Below, in pieces: positions 32,684 through 44,141 of a stretch of DNA of 64,000 nt. The translations under genes were made by a program, and so were the position numbers. Origin of the DNA: Ceratorhiza oryzae-sativae (lineage: Eukaryota > Basidiomycota > Agaricomycetes > Cantharellales > Ceratobasidiaceae); contig JARWMV010000074.1 of the NCBI GenBank assembly GCA_030998015.1, positions 1 through 64,000 on the forward strand, given 5' to 3'. Below the pieces are notes generated by a model, which worked only from the letters and a program-made list of their open reading frames with translations, was not told the origin of the DNA and did not search any database. The first letter of the stretch is position 1, and every line of letters starts with the position of its first letter.

Positions 32684-33270
32684 GTCACAACCTCTGAAAG
32701 CAGTTGTTGGACTTGCTTTACAAGTGGCTAATGCCTCAGATGGGTCTGGACTATGTCTGGACTACTTCTGATGCATGGCTGTCCTGGCTTGATGCCTTGT
32801 GTGTGTCTACCATCTTGTGGCTTGACACTATATGCACTTATGTGCTTGTGGCTGATGGACACCTGTCAATGTATAAGCAACTGTAGACAGCAGCTAAGTC
32901 AGATGCTTAGTGCTGGGGCTTGCAACATGGTCTTGACTCAAGACCCTTCTAGCTGTTACTTAAGCTAATAAGTCAGCTATGTACTGTTCTTCACACAGGG
33001 TGCTTTAGAGGGGAATTGACAAGGCAGAGCAAGCTGGGGTAGACCAGCTTGCTCTCCTTGCTTTTATACTATTCTAACCAAGGGAGTGACTAAGTGTACA
33101 TGAGGATGAGTAAGGGTGAATGGCAGTGATCAGTCAGCCCATAACTAATAATAGTATGTCCATCAGTCAGCCTGTAACTGATAATAGTAGCATAAGTAAG
33201 GTGAATGGCTGTGATCAGTAAGCAAGTGACTAATAATAGGCCAAGGTTCAGTAAGCCAGTGGAGGTGCTT
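32684..33270 (-). repeat. Probable 5' LTR of gypsy 1
   Basis: The minus strand would end GGTTGTGACA, followed by a candidate primer-binding region and then gag. A TATA-like TATAAAAGCAAGG lies on the minus strand near 33060. The outer edge is uncertain (perhaps near 33275), and there is no second copy to compare. Confidence 0.4.
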
Positions 33271-33272
33271 AC

Positions 33273-34463
33273 TCATGAAAGGAGAGTGGTCAAGCCATGA
33301 GACGAAGAAGGTAAACAAAGGAAAAATGATGGTTTGCCACAAGACCTTTGATCATGGCTTATGACAGTAGGGATAGACTGTCCCTTGGTATTTTGTCCAA
33401 TTGACACGATTTGTCCCTTTACTGCCTTGCCATCCTTAACTGTATAGATCTGGTCCCCTTTGGTGAACTGTTCACAAGTGTTGCTTGTTGATGCAGGGGT
33501 GACAGTTTTGATGTTGGTTGTCATAGCCTTGGTGGTAGTGTGTTTTCTTCTGCTCCCAAAGGAGATGAGGTGTTGGTCAATGTCCAGTGCCCTTTGGGTG
33601 ACTTCCGCAAGGGTGTGTGCAGTCAGGTCATATTTTTGGACCACCATGGAATTTCAGATGTCATCTGACAGTCCTGCATAGAACTGGTTGCAGAGGGCAG
33701 CATTGTTGTATCCAAGGCCTTTTGAATATAGGTTGAATAGCTTGAGCCTGTCTTGCACAGTCTTGGTTTGCTTTAGCTACTGCCATTTTTCACAATAGTT
33801 TTCATTGTTATTGACATTGCTATATTGTACCCCAAATTGTTGCCATAATAGATCAGTATTGTGCAGCCAATGGATGTCAGTGCGGTTGATAATCTCTTGT
33901 TCAAAGTATGCATTTGCCTACTCAGTTGCAGCCCCATCTATGTATGATGTGATATAGGTGATTTGTTGATTGGCTGTAGTGTTGGGCATGTTGGTGGTGA
34001 TGTATCTCATACATGAGATTCAGAATGAAGTTGCATCCTCTTGCTTGCTGCCATCAAACTTGGTAGGCAATGCCATTTTTACCTTGATGGTGCTTCCTCC
34101 AACAGTTGGTTGGGGTTGAGGTATTTGTACAGGAGGGGGTACTTGTGGAGCAGGTGCAGCCTGGTGTGCATTCAAGGTGTTCAGGGTTTGTTGGATTCGT
34201 GCTAAGATACCACTCACAGTATTAAGGTTTGCTGCCAGACCATCAACCTTTGTGTTGGTAGCATGAATTTCATTGGTGATCTGCTGCTGCACACCATTAT
34301 GCCTTGTTGTGGCATTTATGTCTATGTCACTGACATCAGATTGGAGTGCCCCAATGGTGTCACTGATGGTGTCAATATTTGAGCACAAATATGGGATTTG
34401 TCCCTGTGTTGTGTAGGTTGTCCATATTGGCTGTGTTGGTGTGGCCCCCTGAGAGGTAGGCAT
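33273..34463 (-). pseudogene. Gypsy retrotransposon 2 gag remnant
   Basis: Starts at 34463 with MPTSQGATPTQPIW, has an Ile/Asn/Thr-rich helical region, then VKMALPTKFDGSKQEDA (gag entry), and after stops and shifts continues to MVVQKYDLTAHTLAEVTQRA and LDIDQHLISFG at 33647-33560, a recognisable gypsy gag end. One internal stop is TGA at 33654-33656, where CGA would give Arg. No pol follows; gypsy 1 abuts it. Confidence 0.65.
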
Positions 34464-36026
34464 GTTGGAGAGAAACTAGGAATGTAATTCAATCAACAGA
34501 GACAATGGGCTAATACAGGAAAATCTTGGGATGCATGGTTTCTGTAGAATTTCTGCTTGCCATTTATAGTTATTTCAAAATTTGGGTATGATGAATGTAT
34601 GTATGGTTAATGTGCTGTAGATAGAATAGATAATACAGATGCCATTCTAATGCAGAGAGAAACATAGTATATATACAGCCAATAGGCACTGTTTGCTCAT
34701 TTCATGTAATACAATAAAAGCAATGCATGTATGCATTGCATCATACAATATACAGTTGTGAAATGGACAGAGTGCATTTCATTACTCATTGTCATATTGT
34801 ATGCACAAACAACAGGGTAGAAATCTTTGCCTGAGAAAATTAGGCTAACGTCCTTAAAATCCAAGCACCCCTTCTCAAACTTGTCCCAGTATAGTATTGG
34901 GATTTTCTTTAACTTAGTTTGGTCCCAGCAAAGTGGTTCCAGGTAATATCAGCTCAAGGTGTTGTTGTGCAACAACCTTGATTTCTGGTTCAGGCACAGG
35001 AGACAGTGCATCACTAAGTTGGTGGTTAAAAGGGGACAGTGAAGGAGCTAGGGATCAGGCATACTGTTGGCCAATAGACTGCAAGTATAGGCAGCTTAGT
35101 CTATTGAATTGATGTAGGAGCTCAGTGTATTCTTCCTCTTTCTTTCAGATTACACCAGTGAGGTCATCACCAATGTCTTCAACGATTAATTTTTCTGCCT
35201 TAAAATTTTCTGCCTTGTCTTGGTAGTAGCAGGTGTTGTCCTCAGCACATTGGGCTCAATAGAGCATATATGAGATGCAGTTGTGATCAAGGGGGTCAGC
35301 CAGCTAACAGATTGGAGCAATGACAGAGGTGATGTCCATATACAAATGTGTGCTCCTTTGGGCAGTAGGGGCAGCAGGCAGGGAAGGTGGCTTGGTTGGG
35401 GTGGTGACAGATGCAGCACTCAGGAGCACCAGGGGGAGTTACAAACTGTTGTTGGGCATGGCCAACTTTTTGGGGTTTGACTTTGGTGCTGACAACGCAG
35501 TTAAAGTTGATATGCCTGTTGTTATCAAGGATGTTGTTGACTAAGTTGAGGGTGAAGCAGTGGATGGACAGGTGGCCAAACCAACTGCAGAGGGGGCAGC
35601 AATCTTCTTTGCTAAAGGTTGTAGCCATGATTGGCAGCTAGAGAATGGGTTCTGCTGCAGTGTACTTGTCCAAGGCAAAAGGTAATGTATCCCATGTTAC
35701 AGAAAATAGGAAGGTGACCACCATTACCCAACTACTTAAGGGCAAAGGGTGACCCCACCTCTTGTCAACAAAAGAGATTAGAGAACCAAAGCTAGTTCCA
35801 ACACACAAGAGGCTCAATTTGTCAACCAGCTGCTGTTACAGCACTTCAATCAGGATAGGCTTTGTGGAGGCACAGATAGGGCAACAATTACTTGTAACTG
35901 TGGATGGGTGGAGTGGGATTGTGGAAGGCAACAAGGTGTGAGCTTTAGACAACACTGGTGGTGTTTGGGATGGCAGGGGTAGGAGTTCAGGCAATACTGA
36001 ACCTACAAGGCACAAACTTGACCTAA
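34464..36026. other. No gene recognised; one Cys-rich frame
   Basis: The minus frame 35296-35628 (110 codons) has CCPLCSWFGHLSIHC and CCICHHPNQATFPACCPYC, spacing that could bind zinc, and begins MATTFSKEDCC. I cannot assign it. The remainder of the stretch shows AT-rich, CG-free DNA with no boundary I can define; it may contain the LTR of gypsy 2. Confidence 0.3.
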
Positions 36027-36467
36027 TGTCAGTAGTGATAAGTCAAGTGACAGTGTGGACACCTTAGATTGCAAGGACAGAGCCCTGGAATGACTTGGCA
36101 GTGACAACAAGGGAGGTAAGGGTGATGAAAACACATTGCAAGGCAGTGAGCAAGAAGGAACAAGAGTTGTAATTGACAAGGAGGTCAAGTTCATGAGGAG
36201 GCTTTGTCAAACTTGACCTGGTTTATCTACATTCTTCAAGCCACATCAAAACAAACACAACTATACTACAAGTCACATCACTAAGCAATAGAAGCTGATG
36301 CAGAGCTGTGGAATTTCACATCAAAGTTGAAATACATCTCAGTAAGCAGTCTGGAACATTCCATGAGTCCCATGATACAGTTCCCATAAAAGGAAAGTGT
36401 GTTTTGAAAATGTTCTTAAAAATGTAAAAATTCGAGAAAATATTATATGATGAATATATGCATGTCA
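36027..36467 (-). repeat. 3' LTR of copia family 2
   Basis: Starts TGACATGCATATATTC on the minus strand at 36467 and ends CTGACA at 36027. It immediately follows the copia RNase H frame and is similar to the solo LTR at 11752-12117. It is longer (441 against 366 bp), with an insertion in the distal third. Confidence 0.7.
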
Positions 36468-37088
36468 GGTTGTGTCAATTATCTTGTCAACTAGCTTATA
36501 GAATTGTAACACCAGGAGCAGTTTCCTAAGCATATTAGCAATATTGTCCTTTGTTTTGATGTACAGCAGTGAAATGAATCACTTTTCAATACAATTGCAA
36601 GTGAAATGGTGTTGTATGTCAATACATTTTGATTGTCCACAATATTCCAATTTGATGGACAGTGTAAGAGTGGTGAGGTTGTCTGACATAATGAGAGTCA
36701 GGGCAGTGGCAGTGAGTCTGACTTTGTTGAAGAATTGTCAAATCCAGAGGGCTTGAGTTGTTGCATGGGTAAGTGCCATATATTCTTCTGCCATAGTTGA
36801 TAGAGTGATGGTCAGTTGTTTCCTAGATGGCCAGCTAATTGTGGTGCCTCCAGGGATGTGATAGGTCAGTCTGTGGCCAATACTACCGGTGAGGTAACAG
36901 ATAATGTGCTTAAGCAGTGTCACATGAGCTTGCACAAAGCAGCTAGTAAATTGAGTAAGGTGGTTTACTGTGACTGCAATGTCAGGCCATGTACAGATGG
37001 CTGCATATATGAGGCAGCCAATCAAGTGAGCATAGGGAAAATTCAGCTGGGCACCATTGTGACAAGTAAGTTGTGTTGATGTCAACAC
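36468..37088 (-). pseudogene. Copia family 2, RT end and RNase H remnant
   Basis: LIGCLIYAAICTWPDIAVTV, HIICYLTGSIGHRLTYHIPG and TITLSTMAEEYMALTHATTQ are the conserved copia RNase H segment. Further broken frames to 36480 include YIKTKDNIANMLRKL, which equals the final conserved YIPTKDNIADxLTKPL. The rest of the element, upstream on the minus strand, is gone. Confidence 0.85.
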
Positions 37089-37269
37089 TGGAGTGTGTTA
37101 TGGATTAGGTTATTTAGACAAAGTAGGGAGAGGTAGGGAGGACTCAGGTAGGTTGGGAGGAGTAGGAATATTGACCATGGTGCAAGGGTAGGGATGGTAT
37201 TCAGGGCAAAATTCTATGAAGCCTATTCTAAACTAACCAGTGCTAGGTTAGGATGACTTGGAACAGCAC

Positions 37270-38640
37270 TGGAACTAAATGAGAATAAAGTTGCAAGGCA
37301 TCTCAAAGCATCAACCAGTGGCAGACAGTGTATGACATTGATGGGAGTCATAGAGTTGAATTGGAGATAGAGCAATAACACCCTCCTTAACCCAACTTGG
37401 TGACAACTGCCTGTTCCTGGGGTATTTGGGAAAACATCTATGCTAGGCATAAGGAAGATTAATATAAGACCTAATAATAAGTAATCCTATCTACTGCTTG
37501 AGTGCACCAGCAGTGGCAAACTGTGTATGACACTAGGAAGCCAACTACACTTGAATTTGAAATAACAGATTCAGCACCCTCCCTAACCTGACTTGAGAGT
37601 GCTGGCAAAGTCACATGTAGGATCTTGAGCCAATGGCAAACACATTATCCATAACACTAACTTACAAATTATTTCCAGTGTGGCAACAGTGTCAGACCAG
37701 GTATGACATTGGGGGGAAGTGCTGGAGTGAATTTTAAAATAGAAAATTAAGCACCCTCCCTAACCTGACTGCCTCTTACACAAAGATATCCATGAATACA
37801 TAACCAATACCTAAAAATAGAATATCCATGACCTTATGTTGGAAATTAGCATTCTCAACTCTAACACAGCAGCAGGTGGCAGACTGAGTATGACATTGTG
37901 GGATGTGCTCAAGTGAAATTTGCAAGGAGAATTTGAAGCCCTCCCTGACCTAACTTGGTGACAACTGCCTGTTGCATGGGGGATTTGGGAACACATCAAT
38001 GCAAGGGATAAGAATGAGTAATATAAGACCAGACAATGAGTAATCCTATCCACAGCTTGAGTGCACCAGTAGTGGCAGACTGGGTATGACATTGGGAAGC
38101 ATATGGTGCTTGATTTTGAAATAGCACATTAAGCGCCCTCCCTAACCTGACTTGAGGGTACTGGCAAAGCCATCTGTAGAAACCCCAATGCTTTGTTTTG
38201 GAAATTGGCATCCCCAACTCCAACATGGCAGTAGGTGGCAGACCAAGTACAACATTGGGGGAGAGTGCTGGAGTGAAATTTGAAATAGAAAATTAAGTGC
38301 CCCCCCTAACCTGACTTGGTGACAACTGCCTGTTGCATGAGTAGACTTGGGGATCATCAGTTAAATTCATAGGTAAGACCAAAGACTGTGGCAGACTGGG
38401 TACGACATTGGGAAGCATACTGTGCTTGAATTTGAAATAGCACATTAAGCGCTCTCCCTAACCTGACTTGAGAGTGCCAGCAAAGCCATCTAAAAAAACC
38501 TACCTGTTTTGGAAATTAGCATCCCAACTCCAACATGGCAGCTGGTGGCAGACCAGGTATGACATTGGGGGGAGAGTGCTGGAGTGAAATTTGAAACAGA
38601 AAATTAAGTGCCCCCCCTAACCCGACTGAACTGCACCTGA
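37270..38640. repeat. Satellite-like tandem array, unit about 155-195 bp
   Basis: About eight diverged units, each containing CCCTCCCTAACCTGACTTG and GTGGCAGACTGGGTATGACA. Unit starts fall near 37390, 37580, 37755, 37945, 38135, 38300, 38455 and 38615. Some unit types alternate: one with GGTGACAACTGCCTGTTGCA, another with GAGAGTGCTGGCAAAG, suggesting higher-order structure. No coding frame is credible. Confidence 0.8.
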
Positions 38641-39916
38641 CTGTTACATGTGTCATTGTAGTGTGTCAAACGATGACTGTATTAATCCTATGTTGTAGGT
38701 AAGCATGTGACATGGAAGATTTGCCAAAATTCAGCACTGGATGCCAGATTTCGGCACTTTTGAATGTGTTTTCATCCTGCACTTGCTCCTGCATGCCAGA
38801 AGCCAGAATTTCCGTGGCATTCCCGCACATGGGGAAATTCCCACATTTTGTGGGAAGGCGGAAAGGCAGGCATGATTGCAGGAAGGCGAGCATAGTTGGA
38901 GTGGGAATGCAAGCATGCAGGAACAGGAACTTATGTGGGCAGGCGGAAAGGTGGAAAGCAGTCAGTAAAATAGGCTTGTACAGAATGCACAGCACACAAT
39001 TTGCACAAGTGATCTATCTGCATGTTTTCACACTATTAGATGTAGGAGGCATTGTTATTAATATATTGACACTGCATCTGCTCAGGCTCAGTAGCTACAT
39101 CATATGGAATTCTAACAGTAATTGATATCACCATGATAAAACATCAGGTAAATGTAGTTAGAGCAAGTAGGGAAAAGTGTTTGTTATAGTTGGATGGGAG
39201 TTGGAAATGTAGTTAAGAAGCTGGAAGCCAGAGTGCGGAGAGGTGGGATGAACAAACAAACCCAATCCTCCAGCATAGCATCTCTTCACCAACTTAACAA
39301 GTGTCAGCAAGCATATGGTAAGCAGGTGGTAGCGTAGACATACCTGGCTAGCAGCTGAAACCTTTGCCTTCCTTGCAAAGGCCAAGATCCAAGGATGACA
39401 AGGAGAGGTTTAGGTTGCAAGGAAGCAAGGGGTTCAGATTGCCAGCATGCAAGGAAGGATTGAAGTCAAGTGACAAGGATGGGTTTAGGTCAAATGCCAA
39501 GGATGGATTTACATTGCAGAAAAGCAATGGTGAGCCCATGTCCATCTCCCAAGGCATGCTGAACAGAGAAACCATGTCTTGAGGCAGCAAGTTTGGGCTA
39601 CAGGTTGCTCTAGAAAACAATGTTAGCACCTTTTTTACACAGTGTATTGATACATCTTGTAGCACAGAAAGCAACTTACATGTGGCAGCTGATGAATATC
39701 TTGATACCTTGCTCTGCAAGCAACTGAGAGAGTTAGCAACAATGGCTGTTGAATTGGCTAAGACCTTGTCCTCCCTGCATTTTGATCTTGAACAAGTATT
39801 ATCAGAAATCCAACAAATCTGCACTCTACTGGCTCTCAATCTGTGAGTAACGCGCATTGTTTCATTGGGTACTAGCTAATAATACATGCGTTAAGTGCTC
39901 CATCCTTCAATGTGAG
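38641..39916. other. No gene recognised; degenerate 30-bp repeats at 39385-39520
   Basis: Contains repeated caaggatgggttta and gccaaggatggattta motifs and GGGAATGC-type repeats near 38820-38920. A plus frame at 39600-39845 is helical (LCKQLRELATMAVELAKTL) and could be a displaced exon, but I cannot connect it to the hAT remnant that follows. Confidence 0.3.
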
Positions 39917-40645
39917 CACACTACATGAAGATTGCAGAGTGGGAGAAGGAGTGGATCAAGGTTGCTGTTGCACTCCTTGAAGACACCTGGCAGAAGTTCT
40001 ACCAGCCAGCTGCAGACAGCACAGAGAAGGCATCAGGTGAACCATCAGATGACACATTGTTTCTTGGCATCGCGGTATGTATTACTATCATGTAGTACTG
40101 TACATAAGCTAACAATCTGCGTTGTCCTACATGGACCAGGTCCTCTTGTCAATTGATATGGCTCAGCAGTCAGCGGAATCACCAGTTGAAAACTTTGCTT
40201 ACAGTAAGCATCATTACTCTTGGAATGTTAGCATAATACTCACACTGCAACTAGATGCACCAGTGTTCAACCTTGTTGATGGCAAATGCATACCATTCAA
40301 CCTGCTGGTCTGGTGGTATGGACAGTGTGTGGTTGGGAACAAAAGGAATGGGCTTAGTCAACTTGCACTCGATGTTCTGAGTGCTCCTGGTGAGTTCTTG
40401 TATTCTACATCCATCTGTGTGAGGCGCTGACTTAACACAAAGCATCAAGTGTGGATGTGGAATGTGCATTCTTGTTTGGTGGCTTGATTGTGAGTAAGCG
40501 TCGACACAACCTTTCACTGCACACCATTCAAGCCACCGCCATGCTGGGCTCCTACTTGAAAGCAGGCCTGGTGAAACCGGGCACTCTGAAGCTGCTGCTG
40601 TGTGGGAGGGAGAAGGTGAAGGAGGATGTGAAGATGGCTGCATAG
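39917..40645 (+). pseudogene. hAT transposase, C-terminal fragment
   Basis: Exons 39917-40074, 40140-40203, 40255-40389 and 40443-40645, with GT-AG introns of 65, 51 and 53 bp, make one frame: MKIAEWEKEWIKVAVALLED, NLLVWWYGQCVVGNKRNG, LALDVLSAP and ASSVDVECAFLFGGLIVSKR with SLHTIQATAMLGSYLKAG. The last blocks are the hAT dimerisation domain. The catalytic N-terminal half is absent, so it is a fragment although the surviving part is open. Confidence 0.8.
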
Positions 40646-41720
40646 GAAGATATGGTGGTGCTGACAACTGTTGTTTACCTATATCTGAATGTACTTACAA
40701 CTGTGACAAATGATCAGTGCTCCTGTGCACATATTAATCTATTTGCTATCCCATGTGTTCCTCGTTTATACAAACAAAGTTATATTGTTAGACCAATCTA
40801 CTCAATACAGGCTGTCAAGTCTGCCACTTGCTGCTGCCAGAGTGCAGGAGCTCTGCCAAAAATTGCAGGAACTCCGCCAGAATCTGCAGGAAAAGGTCAG
40901 CAGGAATGCTGAATTCCTGCAGACATGCCAGGCAGGAGTTGATATGTTGAGGGTGGTTCTGGTGCTGGCTCCTGCACCTGTGTTGCTGAAAATCACACTG
41001 AAAAAAACTCCAGCAAGCACCAAGTTTCCAGCATGCTGGAGTTCTGCATCACACGCTTATGGTGATGTTGAATGCCAAGATGCATTGCATTGACTGAAGC
41101 CACTTTGTGAACCCTAATGCTCCCAGTTCTCTGGTCCCAAGCTTGTTCCTACACATATGTTCTCACCACATGTCCATTTCATAGGTCACTTTTGGTAGGG
41201 AGACTGCTTGGTGCAACTGCTGCACTGCCTCCAGTTTCAGACCTGTTGCTTTCTAGACACCCTCCTTAAAAGGTTGACCCACATGGTTGCTGTCTTTAAT
41301 ACCCCTACTCATTGCTGACCCTATCTCAACTCACCATCTAACAGCACTCCTAGAAAGCAATGCAACCTGAGCAGCTTGATTTTTACTCCAACAATCTTAA
41401 TCATGATCATAGTTATGGCTCCCAGGGTGATATCAAACCCACAGGAACTGACCAAAGCAATCAATGAGTAGCTTTCCACTCCAGAGGCCTCATTTGTATT
41501 GTTTAGTTTCTGTTTCATGCTCAATTGGGACATCTTTAACACACATCATTGAAATCCCCAGTGAACCCTGTTGCCTATATTTGTCAGTGCTTAAAAGTCA
41601 AATCTGAAATCAATGCTTGCTATTTGAACCAGTCTGCCTGTGTTGCTATGAGGAGCTTGTCTCCCACATTAGGAATAAGTAAAGGTATTGGAAACTAGGA
41701 ATCACACTTCTATTACTAAG
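40646..41720. other. No gene recognised
   Basis: Contains short aggaactccgccagaatctgcagg-type repeats near 40840-40930. The 127-codon frame at 40710-41093 is helix-like by composition only. Minus frames near 41321-41542 could belong to the 3' end of the sirtuin gene, but this cannot be shown. Confidence 0.25.
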
Positions 41721-41721
41721 A

Positions 41722-42960
41722 TCATGTAGTACACTGGTGGATGAGTACCTCAACATAGTACTTCCCAAATCTTTCATGCAAAACACCTTCTAGATTGCTT
41801 GAATCAAGCAGCCAGGACCTGCCACACTGAGAGCAATGCACAGTCAATTTGAGATCTTTGATCCTCATCAGATTTTGGCTGTTGTGTTTCACCAGCCAAG
41901 ACTTTTCCCTTGTAGAAGTACCTGAAGGATTGCAGAGACAGGTGGATTGGATTGGTGGCAATTGCTTGCCAAGTGGTCAATGCTTGAAATCACAAGCTAG
42001 AAACATTTTGACTGGGTTTTGACTTGTGAACACAGCAAGATTTGATTGATTGAATAACTAATTGCTGTGGAGCCAACTGTCTAGAATTGGCTCAGATTGT
42101 CTACCCTTGCCAGGATAAAGCACAACAAGAGAATCCATCAGGAACAATGCCCAGCTCTTTGTTTGATACCTTGCAATGCTCATGCTGACAATCATGATGT
42201 CAAAGGTTGCCTGGCTGCAGATGTGGTGAGTCCATGATGCAACTAGAGAAAATGAGAGTGGCATGCACCTTTGGAATACACTATCCAATGACTGAGCTTG
42301 TTGGAAGTCCTGTGGCCCATCACTCATGGAGATCAACACAATCTGGGCTTTGATGCTGCACTTTGCAAGTATCTTCATTGGAGGAATGGAATGGTTCATG
42401 TGCTATGGTCATATGAACACCACCCTTGATCACTCCTTGGGCTCAATTGGCTTACCTGGGCCAATTTCTGTGCAGGTGATATTCCAAGGTCCAGCACTGT
42501 GCCCAGTGAGACAATAGAGTCCATGAGGTGTACAGTAAGCAGATGATAGCCACTCCTGAATAGCACCCAATAGGGGATGTAAACAAGAGGCGCTGAAGGC
42601 TCCAGTGCCTTCACTCACCATGCAGGCACCAGCAGGGATAGGTCACTCATGCCAGATAGGATTACTGTGTAGCAGCAGCACTGAAGGTTGTCAGCCTTGA
42701 TGCTTGACTTGGCTGTCCAGTACACACCTCCCATGCATATTGTTCAGCAAGTTCAATGAAAGCCAAAGCCATACTCTCTGCCCAACCTTGAGCTGCCCCA
42801 GAATGGCATATAAGAACCATGATTGATTTGTGCTGCTGTCGCACAGAGCTTGAAGATGCTGAAATTTTGCTGGGTTCCACAAGTGTCCCTGGCAGCTTTG
42901 CCTGCATGGAACTGGAAAGCATTTGGTAAACTATCCATGTTACCTGCAGGGTAAGTTGGG
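41722..42960 (-). CDS. Probable C-terminal region of the sirtuin-domain gene
   Basis: Minus frames downstream of the sirtuin domain give KSIMVLICHSGAAQGWAESM and WEVCTGQPSQASRLTTF, then KAQIVLISMSDGPQDFQQAQ, then LKLTVHCSQCGRSWLLDSSN with a CxxC. These look like protein sequence, with small alternations of frame suggesting introns near 42660, 42410-42560 and 42240. I do not know the domain. They are linked to the sirtuin by position and strand. Whether the gene is still intact is unclear. Confidence 0.45.
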
Positions 42961-43061
42961 TTAGCAGCTGGTCACAGTATGCACAGTGGAATAGGCATGG
43001 CTATACCTCTGGCCCCATCTTTTGGCTGCTGCATATCAGATTCATCTAGTGATGCTTGTGG

Positions 43062-44141
43062 TCATGCAGGAATATTATGCATGGGTTGGGAGTCACCTAC
43101 TGGTGTCAAAACCCTGCATGCCTCTGCAGCCCAGGTGTTTATATCACCTTCTATATGCAAGTCAAAGTACCTTGCCCATTGTTTCTGTAGGCAGCTCCCT
43201 TGTCCAATGTATATGACAGCACCCTGATGAGAATGAACTTTGCCAGCTAATGACTGAACTAAGTGTGCAACCCCATCAGTTGCAAGGGATGTCCCAATGA
43301 CCAGCAACAGTTCCACTCTACCATCTTGTATTTGCTGTTGTTGAAATGTTTGTGTTTTGCTGTCATGATCCTGTGAATCCTGGTTCCAAACCACATCTGG
43401 CAAGAGTATCCCAGGTGGGCAATCTTGGAAGTTCCATCTGCACTGCCATGTTGCTGCACTTGCTGAGAAGGGATCAAGCCATGCCATTGCATGCAATTAC
43501 ACAATCACACTCACCTTGCTCCAGGCAGTCTTGCCAGAGGCATGACGCAATCCCATCTCTCAGCAGCTGGTCATCAACAACTTGAGCATCCCCCTCAGGA
43601 GGTTGCCCACACTGATTGCATTTCAGCTTGTTCCAGCCATGCAACTCAATGATGCACTCTGTCAAATCTGGCTCCCCTTGCTGCAGTATTCCATCTATGT
43701 TCAGGGTATAGCATTGAGCAAGCTGCTGGTGTGAAAAGAGCAGCTGAATGTACAGATGACCTTGAGTGGGGGGTGCATCTTGCACCATGATCCTCATCTT
43801 TGCCAACATGCGCCTGACTGGTGCAAGGGTCTCTGGTCTACTGAGATTGTGTATGTCAAACAGATCCTTTGCAGCCACCACTGCCCCAAGTTCTGGTGGC
43901 TGGCAATTATATAGGCCTTCTTTGGACTGGTAATCCTGTGGTTGAAGCATCAGTTTTGTGCAAAGGACAATACACTGGTGCTCACTGGGATGCTGGCCCC
44001 TGTGGATATCCCAGTGCCACACACCACAGTGACCTTCTTAGCATGGCCAATCACAGCTTGAATCTGTTTATATGCCTCCTGATGAGTATCATTGTTCAGT
44101 TGTAGAACTGGGGTTGACTGGTGTTGTGTGGGGTGGTCCAT
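43062..44141 (-). CDS. Sirtuin (SIR2-family NAD-dependent deacylase) domain protein
   Basis: From 44141: VTVVCGTGISTGASIP, then an intron (gtgagcacc to ccacag), then DYQSKEGLY. This forms the GAGxS and PDFRS NAD-binding motifs, with the first Ala as Thr. Next: CYTLNIDGI (usual TQNIDGL), IIELHGWNKLKCNQCGQ with the catalytic His and the first Cys pair, and CLWQDCLEQ (second pair candidates). After a second intron (gtgagtgtg to agtgcag): CPPGILLPDVVWNQ, LLLVIGTSLATDGVAHLV and GAVIYI. The order and spacing are those of the SIR2 fold. Such enzymes remove acyl groups from lysines using NAD. The Zn-binding Cys spacing and the Q to L change in the TQN region are unusual. No premature stop is needed in this part. 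Confidence 0.75.

Larger units (their letters stand above)
28740..33270 (-). mobile_element. Gypsy retrotransposon 1, incomplete
   Basis: Minus strand from about 33270: a probable 5' LTR, gag, protease region and RT/RNase H. It stops within RNase H at the boundary with the transposase-like pseudogene, so the 3' end including integrase and the second LTR is missing. No matching second LTR was found in the window. DNA is almost free of CG. Confidence 0.75.

Noticed and set aside
32684..33270. A confident gypsy LTR
   Set aside because: There is no second copy and no target duplication, so it is listed only as probable.
39348..39857. 169-codon minus ORF with NPSL repeats
   Set aside because: It follows a degenerate 30-bp DNA repeat and has no start context or domain.
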